From positions 310,001 through 374,000 of the forward strand of contig CAJFCV020000002.1 of NCBI GenBank assembly GCA_904066235.2: DNA of 64,000 nucleotides, written 5' to 3'. Below the pieces are notes generated by a model. The model was given only the letters and a program-made list of their open reading frames with translations. It ran no database searches and was not told where the DNA came from. This DNA is from Bursaphelenchus xylophilus. Taxonomy: Eukaryota > Nematoda > Chromadorea > Rhabditida > Aphelenchoididae. This document shows, piece after piece, positions 46,159 through 58,400 of this stretch. Position 1 is the stretch's first letter; each line of letters opens with the position of its first letter. The position numbers were made by a program, and so were the translations under genes.

Positions 46159-46569
46159 TTATTCCTCGGACAAGAGCAGATGACAAATAAATAATGTTAC
46201 AATTAAAGCGAAGAAGCCGAGTAAAGTGAGCAGGATCAAGGCCCAATGGGCACCCCATTCATGGCAATGCCCGGGGGCATCCTGGAGTTTGGAGGGGCGG
46301 CGAAACGAGAGGACGAAATCTTCGGATTCCTCGAGTGGAACACGATCTTCTTGGAGGGGCCTGAGTTCAAATATATTGCTGAAAACAAGGATTCCAAGTT
46401 TTTTTTAAATCTGATCACCATTTCCCCTGTAACCAATTTCTCCGTTTCTCCCAAAAAAACGCAAAAAACATACCAAAACGTTTCCATCAGACGGCAAATT
46501 CTGCGTCTTGACCGAGCAAAAATAAATGAAACTGGAAGGTAAAACTTACTCTTTAGAAGTCGGAGCCAT
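46159..46569 (-). CDS. 79-aa single-pass (tail-anchored-like) membrane protein
   Basis: Exon 1 (46569-46550) encodes only MAPTSK plus two bases. The donor GTAAGT and the acceptor TTTTCAG at 46379-46381 join it in phase 2 to exon 2 (46378-46159). The product has an acidic, proline-containing head (ELRPLQEDRVPLEESEDF), then HCHEWGAHW and a single hydrophobic segment at about residues 52-75 (LILLTLLGFFALIVTLFICH) with only LLLSEE after it. No signal peptide. This fits a tail-anchored or type III protein with the head in the cytosol (inference). AATAAA overlaps the stop codon. Family not recognised; easily missed because exon 1 has 20 nt. Confidence 0.75.
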
Positions 46570-46853
46570 TTGAGACCCGCTCTTCCCGTAACTTTACATT
46601 TCCCGGTTTCCAAACCCGAAAAAAACAAAAAAAAATAATTCGATTGGCGATGGAAAATAAAAGGATTTTCATTTATTATCACTTTATTTGGATGGAAAAG
46701 GTAGACAGTCAAAGCTCCGAACGACGGAACCAAAGAATTCATTCGTTTTGGAAGATTTTTTTGTAAAGGCTCATTTTGGCTTAAAATTAGCCGCCTCTAT
46801 ATTGTTCATTATAGACAAGCTTTGTTGTAGATTATAGCTTGTTATTTGTTGTA

Positions 46854-47094
46854 CAGTGGCGGACCTGATCCAGTGGCAAAAAACGTACCATTTTGCATCC
46901 TGGAGGTATCAAAAAATGTGGCAAAATACCTCCCTTTCCAAGTGAAAAAACTCTGATTCAAAAGCCCGTGCTGTTTTTTTGAGGGCCCTTCAAAACGATT
47001 TTTTCACTTTGAGAGGGAAGCATTTCGCCACACTTTTGATGCTTCCCAGATGCAAAATGGTAAATTTTTTGCCACTGGATCAGGTCCGCCACTA
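46854..47094. mobile_element. MITE family B copy B8
   Basis: TA-flanked copy with ends CAGTGGCGGACCTG and CAGGTCCGCCACT, with a reduced central hairpin. Intergenic. Confidence 0.86.
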
Positions 47095-47256
47095 TATAGA
47101 AATTCCAATGTAAAAAATTGGGAACTATACAAGAGAAGCAGTAATAAGAAACTTTAATAGAGGAGCACTTCTTTTCTAGCGTGCCAAAATATAACATAAT
47201 AATACTGCATTGTCTTAAACGTGCGTTACCTAACGGGCATTGTCTAACAAGGCATC

Positions 47257-50200
47257 TTATTCCTTCAGTTTTCGTTTAGCCGGTCTTCTGGAAGTTGACT
47301 GCACATCTTCTCCTTCCCTCTGTCTTGATTCTAGGAGATCTCTCAATTGCTCAAAGTAATGAGTCTCCTTTCTCATCAGTTTTTCCGTGACGAGAAATAA
47401 TGGCTTTCCTGAAAATATTGGTACCAGTTTCAGAATCCTTGAAGTCATAGCCAGAAATAAAAAAAGTGGCCACAAAAAAGCGCATTGCGCTTACCATTCC
47501 TCCAGGTCAAGATCTTCACACCTTTAGGGCTCTTCCATTTCTCCTTAATTATCCCAAAGTTTCTAGCATTCGAATCCTCGTGCTCGTTGAAGCTTCGTGT
47601 GTAGGGATCGTCCCAAAATTTTTTAAACTTTTTCGGATACTCTTTCCAGATGTTTTCAGTCTTCTCGTAGTACAATATCTACAAAAGCTATGCTAACAAG
47701 GGAAGTAACCCCAGTGCGACGCTCAGATTTTCTTTAAATTTTGCACCCCCGTCGGGTATGGACCAAATATCAATTCCTGAAAGTTTTAGCTCGCGCTTTG
47801 CAGGCGCCGCTGAGATATTGAACGCTTTTTGCCGCCGAGAGAGCACGCTAAACGTGGAGAGCCATCAGAGAGAGAAAGACACTTTTCGGCCATAACTTCG
47901 CTAGTTTCGCGGGGAAAAAAATCGATTTTTTGTGGAAATATTACCCTTTATGGTAGAAATAGGTACGAAAATTTTCGTGCCGAATTTCGGCAAAAGTTGT
48001 CAAATTTTCGCCAACTTTCGATCAAAAAATCTCGGTTGTTTCTGCAAAGCGCGAGCTAGGATTCTCGCATATATTTTATAAAAAATTGTTCTAAATTTGT
48101 GCCAAGTTTCATCCAAATCTGAGCGTCGGACTTGGGGTACTTCACCTGTAAATTCAGAGCAAGTTTTGCCACAAATGGTTGAAGAAATTCGTTTTAACAG
48201 AAATTAAATTCACCTTTCCAGTAGTGTAATTAGCAATGCTATAATCGCTAAGTTGGACCCAAATCGAATGGGGCTCCTTGGTCTTTATGACCGAGTAGTC
48301 TTCGTTCTGGACGCTGTAGATGGTCATTGTGGATTTGGCTTCTGAAATTCGGCGTTTTCGACTCATCACTTCCTACCGCTAATATTGAAAATGAATCCGG
48401 ATTCGGGCAGGATAAAAAAGTTGGTGCTGTTGTAGAACGCCTTATAATCAACTCTTTCGTATATCGTCTCGTTCAACGAGTTCATCACGACGACGCCTCG
48501 AGTATGAAACAGCACAAAATATTGGGTTTCCGTGCGATTTGCGTAATAACAATTGAAGCCATTTACATCTTTGCGTTGCAAAGTGTGTTCCGTTTGATCG
48601 TATGCGTCAAAAACTTTACCATCCTGGTGAATATAGGCAGAGCCATTTGAGATTGTGCATCTACTTTTGAAGGCTTTTTTAAAGATTAGAGATTCCGAGT
48701 CAACGGAGAAGATGTGGACGGTTGAAAGACGGCGTTGTTGGTGCTGTAAGTTTTGTTTTTTCATTGCTTCGTTTTTTTCTCTGACGTCTCTCTGTGATTC
48801 AGTGACAAAAAACGTACCATTTTGCATCCAGGAAGCAAAAAAAATGTGGCAAAATACCTCCCTCTTCAAGTGAAAAAACTCCGATTTTCAAAAACGCGCC
48901 CGTTCTTTTTGTAAGTTAACTTCGTTTTCCCTACAAAACGAAGTTTTTTCACTTGGAGAGGGAAGCATTTTGCCACATTTTTGATACTTCCCGGATGCAA
49001 AATGGTTCGTTTTTTGCCACTGGATCAGGTCTCCCACTGTATATGGAATGTAAATTTTGGTATAAATTTATTACCAGTGCGACGCTCAGATTTTCTTTAA
49101 ATATTGCATACACTTCTGGCATATGCCGATATCAATTCCTGAAAATTTTAGCTTTGGCTTTGCAGCCAAGATATTCAACAATCTGTGCGGCCGAGAGAGT
49201 ACACGAAGCGCGGAGAGCAGTCGAAAAAACATGTTTGTCCATAAATTTGCCATGGCCCACTCTTTCATAACATACCCAAACACTCAACAAGGTTCCATTT
49301 TTGATCAAAGCCATATGTCCGATCTCAAAATCTATGGGAATGTACTTGTAAAACCGCTTGCTGACATCCAATGTGCTGATCACGACGTGGTTTTTAATTG
49401 CCAAAGCAAATCGATCAGTTTTTGGGCAGAAAATCAAATCTTTGCTAATCACCATCCCGAGGTTGTAGATGCGTCGGGGAGCGCTGGAAAAAAGTATTTA
49501 CAGGGGAAGTACTTCAAGTGCGACGCTCAGATTTTGATGAAACTTGGCACAAATTTAGAACAATTTTTTAGCAAGATATATGCGAGAATCCTAACTCGCG
49601 CTTTGCAGAAACAACCGAGATTTTTAGACCGAAAGTCGGCGAAAATTGAGAACTTTTTGCCGAATTTCGGCAAGAAAAGTTTCATGCCTATTTCAACTGT
49701 AAAGGATAATGTTTCTACAAAAAATCAATTTTTTCCGCGCGAAACTAACGAAGTTATGGCCAAAAAGCGTTTTTCTCTCTGACCGCTCTCCACGTTTAGC
49801 GTGTTCTCTCGGCGGCAAAAATCATTCGATATCTCGGCGGCGCCCGCAAAGCGCGAGCTAAAACTTTCAGGAATTGATATTTAGTCCATACCCGACGTGT
49901 GTGCAAAATTTAAAGAAAATCTGAGCGTCGCACTTGGGGCACTTCCCCAGTTAGTGACTTTTTTCAATGGTGAATGTAGACAAAAAAAGGTCCAGAAAAA
50001 ACTTTTTTCCACAATTTGGAAAAAATTTTTGGCGTAAAAAATCGACTCGATTTAAAAAAAAAAAAATTTTCTGAAAGTTCTGTTATGAAATAAACCGATG
50101 TTACAACTCAATTTTTTGTAAATTTTTTTTTGTCTGGCCGGCTCTCCATTTCTATGCACTTCCGCAAGAATCTCGATGCAAAAACTCCAATACAACGAAA

Positions 50201-50672
50201 CTTCCCCATCGCAAAAAAATTCAGAGGCATAAACGACCAATTTTAAGTGAAACCTCGGTACAACAAAACCTTTCCATAACAAACAATTTCTTTTTTTCTT
50301 CATTCAGACTACTCGTTTTCCCGAGATTACATCTAGGACTTACTCATAAAACGCCTTGGCCCAATATTCATGCTCTAATCGGTAGATCTTGCTGTTCAAA
50401 CAGACCTCTCGATAGAACGAATCGAGAATTTCGCAGAAAAAATCATCTATCGAAACCAAAGTTTGCAGGTCCTTGGAGTCGACTTCAATTATAATATCAA
50501 CGATTTTCAGCCATATCTGTAACAACTGGTCATAAAAAAATAAAATAAAACGATTTTGCAACTTTTTATTTTATTTTTTGCTCGAAAAATTACAAAAATT
50601 CAAAAAAAAATCAAAAAAAAATCGAATAAAACTTACATCTCTCCCTATGGATTTAAACTTTTCAATTGTCAT
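47257..50672 (-). CDS. F-box-like protein of 415 aa
   Basis: Seven exons: 50672-50637, 50516-50344, 49483-49276, 48743-48377, 48341-48214, 47678-47495 and 47408-47257. Six junctions agree in phase, giving 416 codons with stop. Residues about 13-60 (IWLKIVDIIIEVDSKDLQTL... FYREVCLNSKIYRL) match the shape of nematode F-box segments, which recruit substrates to SCF ubiquitin ligases through Skp1. The N-terminal PxE of a classic F-box is absent. Residues 70-305 are alternating beta-like strands (FALAIKNHVVISTLD, GVVVMNSLNETIYERV), perhaps a propeller-like substrate domain. The C-terminus is charged and ends RRPAKRKLKE, a possible nuclear signal. An alternative acceptor at exon 2 would add LLQ in frame. 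Three introns are enlarged by MITEs. Confidence 0.75.
47697..48148 (+). mobile_element. MITE family A copy A8
   Basis: Flanked by TAA at 47694-47696 and 48149-48151. It makes up 452 of 535 nt of an intron of the F-box-like gene and stops 18 nt from the 3' splice site. Confidence 0.88.
48796..49039. mobile_element. MITE family B copy B9, left end truncated
   Basis: Begins inside the left terminal repeat (GATTCAGTGACAAAAAACG) and ends with an intact CCCACTGTA. In an intron of the F-box-like gene. Confidence 0.83.
49074..49235 (+). mobile_element. MITE family A fragment A9
   Basis: Left third of family A from AGTGCGACGCTCAG through GGCCGAGAGAGTACACG, truncated at both ends, in the same intron as B9. 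Confidence 0.8.
49501..49950 (-). mobile_element. MITE family A copy A10
   Basis: Full-length with TTA on both sides (49498-49500 and 49951-49953). It starts 17 nt from the 3' splice site of F-box-like exon 49483-49276. Confidence 0.9.
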
Positions 50673-50939
50673 ATTAAAAATCCATGCTATAATAATCCAC
50701 CATCTTCTATAATCCAATCGTAACAAAAAAGAAGAGAAAAAACATTAATTCCGCGCCCTTTCCGACGAAATCCCACTATTGATTTCTTTAGGCCTACTAC
50801 AATATAAAAAAACTCTATAAGAATAAAAAATTACATTTTTGCTTTTCCGATATGACAAATTAAGCCTATCTATATTTATCTACACATATTTAGATGCAAT
50901 TTGAAAAATCTACACAGTATAAAAGCCACTATTTTGATA

Positions 50940-53900
50940 TTAATCTTCCTTTTCCCTCTCTTCCTCTTCCTCCTCATCCTCTTCACTTGAAAACAAAGTC
51001 CGGAAGAAGATGACAGCCACTGCCAAACCGAGTGCGGTTAGATTGATCAGAACCAGGATAGCTAAGAACACATCCACATTATAATATTGGAAAATGTTCA
51101 TGTTTCTTCCGGCCAACTCCAGGTGTTTGTGAACGTCGTGTTTGGCGGCGAACTCCGCCGTTTTGATTATTCTCTGTTCGGGGGTGTCCGGTTTGTCTTT
51201 GAGGAGTTGGCTGAGCTCTTGGGCGCGGAGTTTGTATCTAAAAAATATGAATTTAGGGGAACTGGGACGATTGGGGAAAAGTAAGATTGGGGAAACCGAA
51301 AAGTACTATTTTTCTTCGATGAAAGTGTCGAAATTAGGATAATCGAGGGTGCTGATTTCGAAAATGACATTCATTTTGATCTTTACTTTTTTCCTTAAGT
51401 AGTACTGTAAAGCAGTAATTTTTTGATTTTTTCTCATGAATACTCGATTTGAGGGTTTTCGGTGCTGCTTTCAAATCAGAAAAAATAAATAAGATTTTCG
51501 AAGTCAGCAAGGCCGAAAGCCCCCAAATCGAGTATTTGTGAAAAAAATTCAAAAAATTACTACTTTACAGTACTACTTAAGGAAAAAAGTAAAGATCAGA
51601 AAAAAATGAATGTCATTTTCAAAATCAGCACCCTCGATTATCCTAACTTCGACACTTGCATCGAAGAAAAATAGTACTTTTCGGTTTCCTCGATCGTATT
51701 TTTCCCCAATCGTCAAACTCCGGGATTTAGGATGGAGATGACCAAAAAAGATATCCGATTTTCTCTAAATCCACAAATTCACTTGTAAAAATCTTAGATG
51801 GTGCTTGCAAGCCCCATTCGGGATTTCCCAAAACACCCGACCTTTCCAACTTTGCAGTGATAAAAGGTTTTTTTTTCTCCAAAAAAACCTTTTACCCCCG
51901 CATAGTCTACTACAACATCGCCAACCCACCTTTTATCATTCAACACCTCCGTCAGAACCTCCACAATCTTCTCTTTGTTCACCAAATCAAATTTATTTAT
52001 AACTTTCGCTGTTCCTTTCGCTTGAACCATGGCCGCATTTCGAAGTTGATCTCCAAATAACGGGACACAGATCAACGGGATGCCTGCGTATGTGGCTTCG
52101 GTAATGGAGTTCATTCCTCCATGAGTGATGAAGATTAGGGCCTTTGGATGGGAAATAATCTCTCTTTGAGGGAGCCATCTCTCGACATGGACATTCGAGT
52201 AGTTAGCGGTGATGTGGTCCGATTCGTTTTCGTATTTCCAAATAAACTAAAAAACAGGTACAATGAGGGGACCTGTTCCAGTGGCAAAAAACGTACCATT
52301 CTGCATCCGGGAAGTGTCAAAAATGTGGCAAAATGCATCCTTCTGCAAGTGAAAAAACTCCGATTTCAAAAACGCGCTAGCTCTTTTTGTGAGGCGCCCT
52401 TTAAAACGAAGTTTTTTCACTTGGAGAGGGAAACATTTTGCCACATTTTTGATGCTTCACGGATACAAAATTGTACGTTTTTTTGCCAATGGATCAGGTC
52501 CCCCACTATATCTTAGACCTCGGAAATCCTTGAGATAGAAAAAATAAAGTGCCAATTGCCGACTACAGTGATCCAATGGCAAAAACCGTCTCATTTTGCA
52601 TCCCGGAAAGCTTTGAAAAGCGCACCCCTTCCTTCAACGGCTTTTCAAAGCGGGGTTTTTTAGCCTAGAGAAAGGAATGGTTTGGAGACATTTTCGTCCC
52701 TTCCGGGATGCAAAATGAGACGTTTTTTGCCATTGGATCCGGTCCCTCACTGTATTTCATCCATTTCGAGCCATTTCTGACCTTACTTTATATTAAACCT
52801 CATAAAATTTCGATCTTTTTCATTGCAAATTTGACACAGCAAGATACATCCAGGATTTTTTAAGATCCACCCTTCACAGGGTTATCGTTTTTCACAAAAT
52901 TTTTCAACAAAAAAAATTGCAAAAACTCGTATCTCTATTATGTAAATCATGCCCAATACAAAACGTTCAAGAAAACCTCTCAAATCGCTTTTGTATTTCC
53001 CGCATTCCAGTATTCCTTGGACGTGATATTTTATCTACTTCTTATTTTGATAAGAAAACAGAACATCATTACGAAAGCAATTTTGGACAAACAAGATTAT
53101 CATCACGGTTAACATAAACAAAATTAAAATCACAGGGCTGTCGACAAGTCTGGTAATAAACTAATGATTCTAAGCCCTTTGAAGTAAGATACCACTTGAA
53201 ACCAGACATCACCAACTTGAAACTAATACCTAACACATCTACTACAATATAATCGCTTTTTGTGCCTGAAATCGCCTTTCAAAAACAAAATTTGAACATA
53301 AAATCGCAATATAATGACCTCTCGTTCCTATATAAACCAAAATCCACCGCAATGTTGCGCAAAAATCACCCCAAACCCGCAATATTATCCATGCTTACCT
53401 GAACTTCCGGGAATTCCTTGAAAGCCTCCAAAAAGGCCGACTTCATCTCCGCGGGCATAAGCTGGCTTTGCGCAACAGACCCAAATGACATGTAGATCGC
53501 TCCTTTCACCGCTTTTTGGAAGATCTTTTGATATTTTGGCTCCAGGACACTATTCTTCCCATTTTTTCTCATTCCAAATCCTCCAATATTCACGTACTTA
53601 TGCGAAATGGGACGAGGAAAATCGACAAATTCATCGGTATTCACCCAGAAAAACGAGCTATTTGCAATGAGGTCCTAAAAACAGAAAGAAAATTCAAAAA
53701 TAAGAAAAACTTATCATGGATAATATAAATTTTTGTCGCAAGACCCAAATGTCCCACCCTGTAATCCAAATTGCTGTCGAAAACTTCGTAGGCTTCTCCG
53801 ATGCTGCCGAGGAATCCGGGGAAGATGTACTTTTCCGCGTACAAAAACCCGAAAACGTTCTCGAATCTGGTCCAAAAGCCCCTTGCTTCGGATGCGTCAA

Positions 53901-54693
53901 AAAGTCCGGGCACAAAACTAACCGACGCCGGAACCCCGAGCATGGACATGAATTGGGGAGGAACGGCCGAGCCGAACACGGTGATCCACTTTTGCAGGCC
54001 GATCATCTTGAAGAGACCCAGGCCGCAGACATCGAACCATTCGCCCACTCCCAGGTCGAAATGCTCGCCTTTCAGCTCGTTGATGACCGGTTTATTGTTG
54101 TACAGCTCGTAGCATCCGTCGCGGAACACCTTGCCAATGGAACGCAGGTTCTAAAAATAGAAAAACACTAGGTAATTTTGACATTTTCCCAATTTTCGAT
54201 ATTACACATGACGATTGATGGAAAATTGATCAAAAAAAGGGGAAATGAACAGAATACTTACAGTATTCGACTTCTCCGTGGTCCACATCTTATCTCCGTC
54301 CTTGCTGAGTTCCGCAATTGACGCTTGCACGCGGACTTCGATCAGCCTGATCTTCTTGTTGGTGTGACCAGCATACGTCAAATTCTCGTTTAGCACCGTT
54401 TGGACAACTACCTAAACAACAACCACATCATTAGAAGCCATATTCGCTGTTTTGACCAAGAAGCGCTGAATTTGCGCCGGTTTTTGACTAAATGTTGCAC
54501 TTTCTACCTACTACAACATAACAAGCAAAAACAACGGACTTACCACTTCATGACCGGCTCCGGCCAGCTCATCCGCCAGCTTTCCCATCAACAACGCATG
54601 GCTTCCGCCGAATTTGGGATTGTAGACCAGGAACTTCAACCCCAATCCAGAGCCGGCCAGGAGAAGGAGGGATAATATAAACAGCAATTTCAT
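50940..54693 (-). CDS. ugt: UDP-glucuronosyltransferase, 527 aa
   Basis: Exons 54693-54544, 54411-54262, 54150-53758, 53674-53399, 52246-51930 and 51237-50940. All phases agree; 527 residues is normal for the family. UGTs transfer glucuronic acid or glucose from UDP-sugar to lipophilic substrates in the ER lumen. A signal peptide covers residues 1-19, followed by the SH pair (H32, likely catalytic base) in FGGSHALLMGKLADEL. The donor-binding signature lies at about 347-392: W347, PQ at 349-350, HGG at 365-367, E373 and GDQ at 388-390. A membrane anchor lies at about 484-507. The tail is strongly acidic (SSEDEEEEEEREKED), where many UGTs carry a dilysine ER signal. Exon 3 must end at the GTGGGA donor at 53752-53757; reading on breaks the frame. 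Confidence 0.93.
51267..51713. mobile_element. 447-bp palindromic element in the last UGT intron
   Basis: Inverted arms CGATTGGGGAAAA...AAACCGAAAAGTAC of about 210 bp each. Part of the arm (TTCCTTAAGTAGTACTGTAAAG... TTTTTTGATTTTTTC) recurs at about 57420-57500 in the 564-aa gene, so it is a dispersed family. No clear target duplication. Confidence 0.78.
52261..52507. mobile_element. MITE family B copy B10
   Basis: Near full length, 14 nt upstream of the 3' splice site of UGT exon 52246-51930. Confidence 0.86.
52566..52752. mobile_element. MITE family B, divergent subfamily B11
   Basis: Has family B ends (TACAGTGATCCAATGGC and CACTGTA) but a different interior: CCCGGAAAGCTTTGAAAAGCG and ATGAGACG in place of ATGGTACG. 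Same intron as B10, 58 bp away. Confidence 0.78.
52760..53398. other. Rest of UGT intron 4, nothing recognised
   Basis: AT-rich; no exon or repeat I can support. Confidence 0.4.
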
Positions 54694-54699
54694 GACCAC

Positions 54700-55465
54700 C
54701 GTCTTGTTGTTGATCACCGCAAGGGAATGCCTTCTTTCCTCAGGGTTGCCGATAAGAACGAGCTGATAACTCCAGTTTGGTCAAAGATTCCGCCTTTTCT
54801 GTCAACAAACAAATTGGAGGTCAGAAGAACAAGCAGTGCAATTTAGTGTTGAAAATCCAAGTTTCTTGTGGTCGCCCAGGAGTTGCCAACGCGTTGCAAC
54901 AGGCCGTTTTTTTTTTTTTTTTTTGATTTTCGGAGGCAATAAGTTTAGTTCCGGACAGGTTTCATCGTATAAAGTGTAAAATCGCAGGCTGCAGCCGTTT
55001 TTGCAAGCTAAAGTGGTACGTAAAAAAGAAGGTACCTCACTAACTAAGTCCGCTGTCCGGGCATTGACAACGACGAACTGACCCTGCACGCCAAATTTGG
55101 GCTAATTTTGACCAGTTTCCGAAAGTTGTAAGTTGTGGCCAGAATAAGGAACTTTTATCCGGCTCGGCGTCCGTCCCACCACGACCGAAACTTTCAGTGC
55201 CAAAAAGTCTTGGCGTTGTGTATTGCTTTTATTGTATGTATAAAATGTCGCACCCAGACTGCGTGAAACCTGGGCGCGAAACAAAGAAATATTAATTTAT
55301 TCTTTTCTTTCCATGTATGCGCTTCTTTGATCCATCATAGCCTCTCTCCAGCTTTAGTGTCAAAAAAAAAATATTTTGTTTACATTCACATATTTTTCCC
55401 GTCACTGTGAGTTCAACTTACAACATCTTTATTAAATTTGGACCTAAAACAACTTCAAGAAGAAG
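54700..55465. other. Intergenic region between divergent UGT and 564-aa genes
   Basis: Shared upstream region of about 780 bp. A poly-T run of 18 bases is at about 54907-54924. No TATA box or gene recognised. The frame at 54802-55089 is open only across the homopolymer. Confidence 0.4.
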
Positions 55466-55471
55466 AAGCGG

Positions 55472-58400
55472 ATGGCTCGTAAGTCTTTTTTGTTTGTTAT
55501 CTTTTGCTTTGATGTTTAGAGCTCTGTCTTAACGTTGAGATAAAGTTGTACCAGTTATTGGAAATTGAAGAACATATTATATTAGACTAGACACTGAAAT
55601 TCAAAAAAAAATCGGAAAATTCCAGATCGCTCCGACCTCCCACTGCACGGAGTGTCGGCGGAGACATGTGGAGTGGTCCTGGATAACCCTTCCAATGACA
55701 GCAGCAGCCCAATCCTTCACAAGGTCATGTGCAATAACAAGAAATTGTATTACCTTCCTCGAACCGTTTTTGATTCGAATATACGAACGCTGGACAGAAA
55801 GAAGAGAAACGACTGTTTGAGGATGCATGAGGAAGCGTTGGCATTTGGAAATAATATCAAATTCAAGTACGAGATCAGGGATAACGTGCGAGTGATTCAG
55901 AGTTTCGAAAAGGGCGGGGATTTCTTCCAAGGAGAGGCTCGAGACGCCCATAACTACTTGGCCTCTTTGTCCGTTTTCAGTCCGGACCTGACGGAGATCA
56001 ACAGCGAACATTTTGGATACATCAAAGTGGACCCCAAGCTTTTGGTGAGCTTTTTATTTTGTTTTCTCTGTTTTAGGCATGGATAATATGAAGTTGCGGT
56101 GTTTTTATGCCCAAAACATTCTAAATTGATTTCAGAGGAAACTCGCTATTCTTCCCACGCCAAATGTGGAGATTATGTGCTGGTACAAATTCATTATATT
56201 GGACAACACCGGAGTCCTGGGAGACAGGGCCGACGTTCAGTTCGAGTTGGCTGAATTGTCGGATAATCAGGAAGATATCGACCTTGGCCGACTGGCTGTT
56301 TCAGCGGTATGTGTTTTATCTTGCATTATTGTTGGCTTTTAGAAATGGAATCAAGAGAAAGTGATTGCACCCACTCGATTCGACTATGGATTTGACGACG
56401 ATGATGAGCCGGAAGTTGAAGCCAAGGAAGACGAAACGTTCAAGGTGGGAAATTGACACTTTTTTAACCCTATAATGGACTGGACCTTTCATTTTTTATC
56501 TCATGTTTTATATTATCCTTATGTGTAATATAATTTTTGCTCTGAATTGTTTTTTTTCAGATTGAAAAGGACCGTGTAGGCCTTATAACAGGTCTAAATA
56601 CCATTTTCATTCCCGACCTGCCTTGTGATGCCGTCCTTTTCACTACGTATCGCCCATTTCCAAACACTTTTATTGGCTGCAGAGTAACTTGTAACCTGGT
56701 TTGGTCGCATGTTTGCAAGGCCTACTTTGCAGTCCGGCCTAAGATCAGTACGGGAACGCTGTTTGACGCGATTATCTATCAATCCAGGAAGTTTGGAGTA
56801 TTCGCTTATGTAAGTGCCATGAATTTTATAACCTGGCAAGCGTTTTGCTTGAAAAATTTGGGAAATTCATACCCCGTAGAAGTACTTTCCTTGCAAAAAA
56901 TTGCGGAATAATTCAGAAATATAAAGTTCAGTTTGAAACATTCGTGCGCTCGGGCGACGAACACAAGAGCCAGTTCTACCAACACCCATTCCTCGGCCTG
57001 ATCGCCGACCCCAACAATGTGCTCGATATTGCGCCCATCAAACACAAAAACGCGAACGATCACAAGGTTTACAAAGTGATGATCAACGACTTCTACGGCC
57101 TCGAAAACGAAATGACCCACAACCGCGTGGACGGCCGAATCACACGACTGGACATTGTCAAATTTGTCGGCGATCGTGAGCTGGAAGATGAAATTGAGGA
57201 CTGCAAAAAGAGACAGCCCAAGTTGATCAATGTGAAGGGCGTCTTGATCGATTCCGCAACTGGCAGAGTGTATTGTGAGGAATACGCGCATTGCGAGTTC
57301 TTCCTGGCCAATACGAATGACATGCCGTAAGTGGAAGGTTACGGCATGCGGGAAGGTCTTGGTAGAAGTGGGAAATTTCTTTGGATTATAGGTTTTGGGG
57401 TACATATATTTTTTGAGCTTTACTTTTTTCCTTAAGTATGTACTGTAAAGTAGTAATTTTTTGATTTTTTTTCGTATATACTTGATTTGGGGACTTTCGA
57501 TGGTGCTGATTTCGAAAATCTTATACATTTTTTTTCTGATTTGAAAACAGCACCATCAGGAATTTTAGGTTGTCGAGGCCGCAATTTTTTTTTTATTTTT
57601 TTTTTCAATCCGGAAACAAGGGTTTTCCTGGGTAATCGAGTACTGAAATTGTCCAAAAATGATTTTTTTGTTATCCAAATCTGACAAAGATAACGTTAAA
57701 AATTTTTTTTTATTGTCATGGATAATATCGTGAAAATTTTTGTTGTCAAATTTATGTTACAGTGACGGACCTGATCCAGTGGCAAAAAACGTACCATTTT
57801 GCGTCCGCAAAGTATGAAAAAATGTAGCAAAATACCTCCCTCTCCAAGTGAAAAAACCTCGTTTTGAAGGGCTTCCCTCACAAAAAGAGCGAGCGCGCCC
57901 TTCAAAACGAAGTTTTTTCACTTGAGGAGGGAGGTATTTTGCCACATTTTTTGATACTTCCTGGATGCAAAATGATACGTTTTTGCCACTGGATCAGGTC
58001 CGTCACTGTAACATAAATTTGACAAAAAGAAATTTTCACGATATTATCCATGACAACAAAAAAAATTTTACGTTATTTTTGTCAGATTTGGATCACAAAA
58101 AGTTCGTTTTGGGGCCTTTTCAGTACTCGATTACCCAAGAAGCCCCTTGTTTCCTGGTTAAAAAAAATTTTATTTGGAGAACGTATAAGAGTAACACTGT
58201 TGCTCGGACAGTTGTTTATCTTGATTTTTACAGGAATGGTGCCCTTATCCACATCGAATTGGCGACCAGAACCAAAAATGAGGTCAAACCGAAGCCATAT
58301 TTTGAGATCTCCAACTTTTCCATCGCCCCGGCCAGCAAAGAAATGCAATATGACCCGACGTCCAAGAGGTTCATCTTCAAAGCCATGTTCGACGACAAAT

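Noticed and set aside
53641..53757. Reading UGT exon 3 through to 53641
   Set aside because: The read-through loses the conserved frame; the GTGGGA donor at 53752-53757 with the acceptor at 53675-53677 restores the family sequence.
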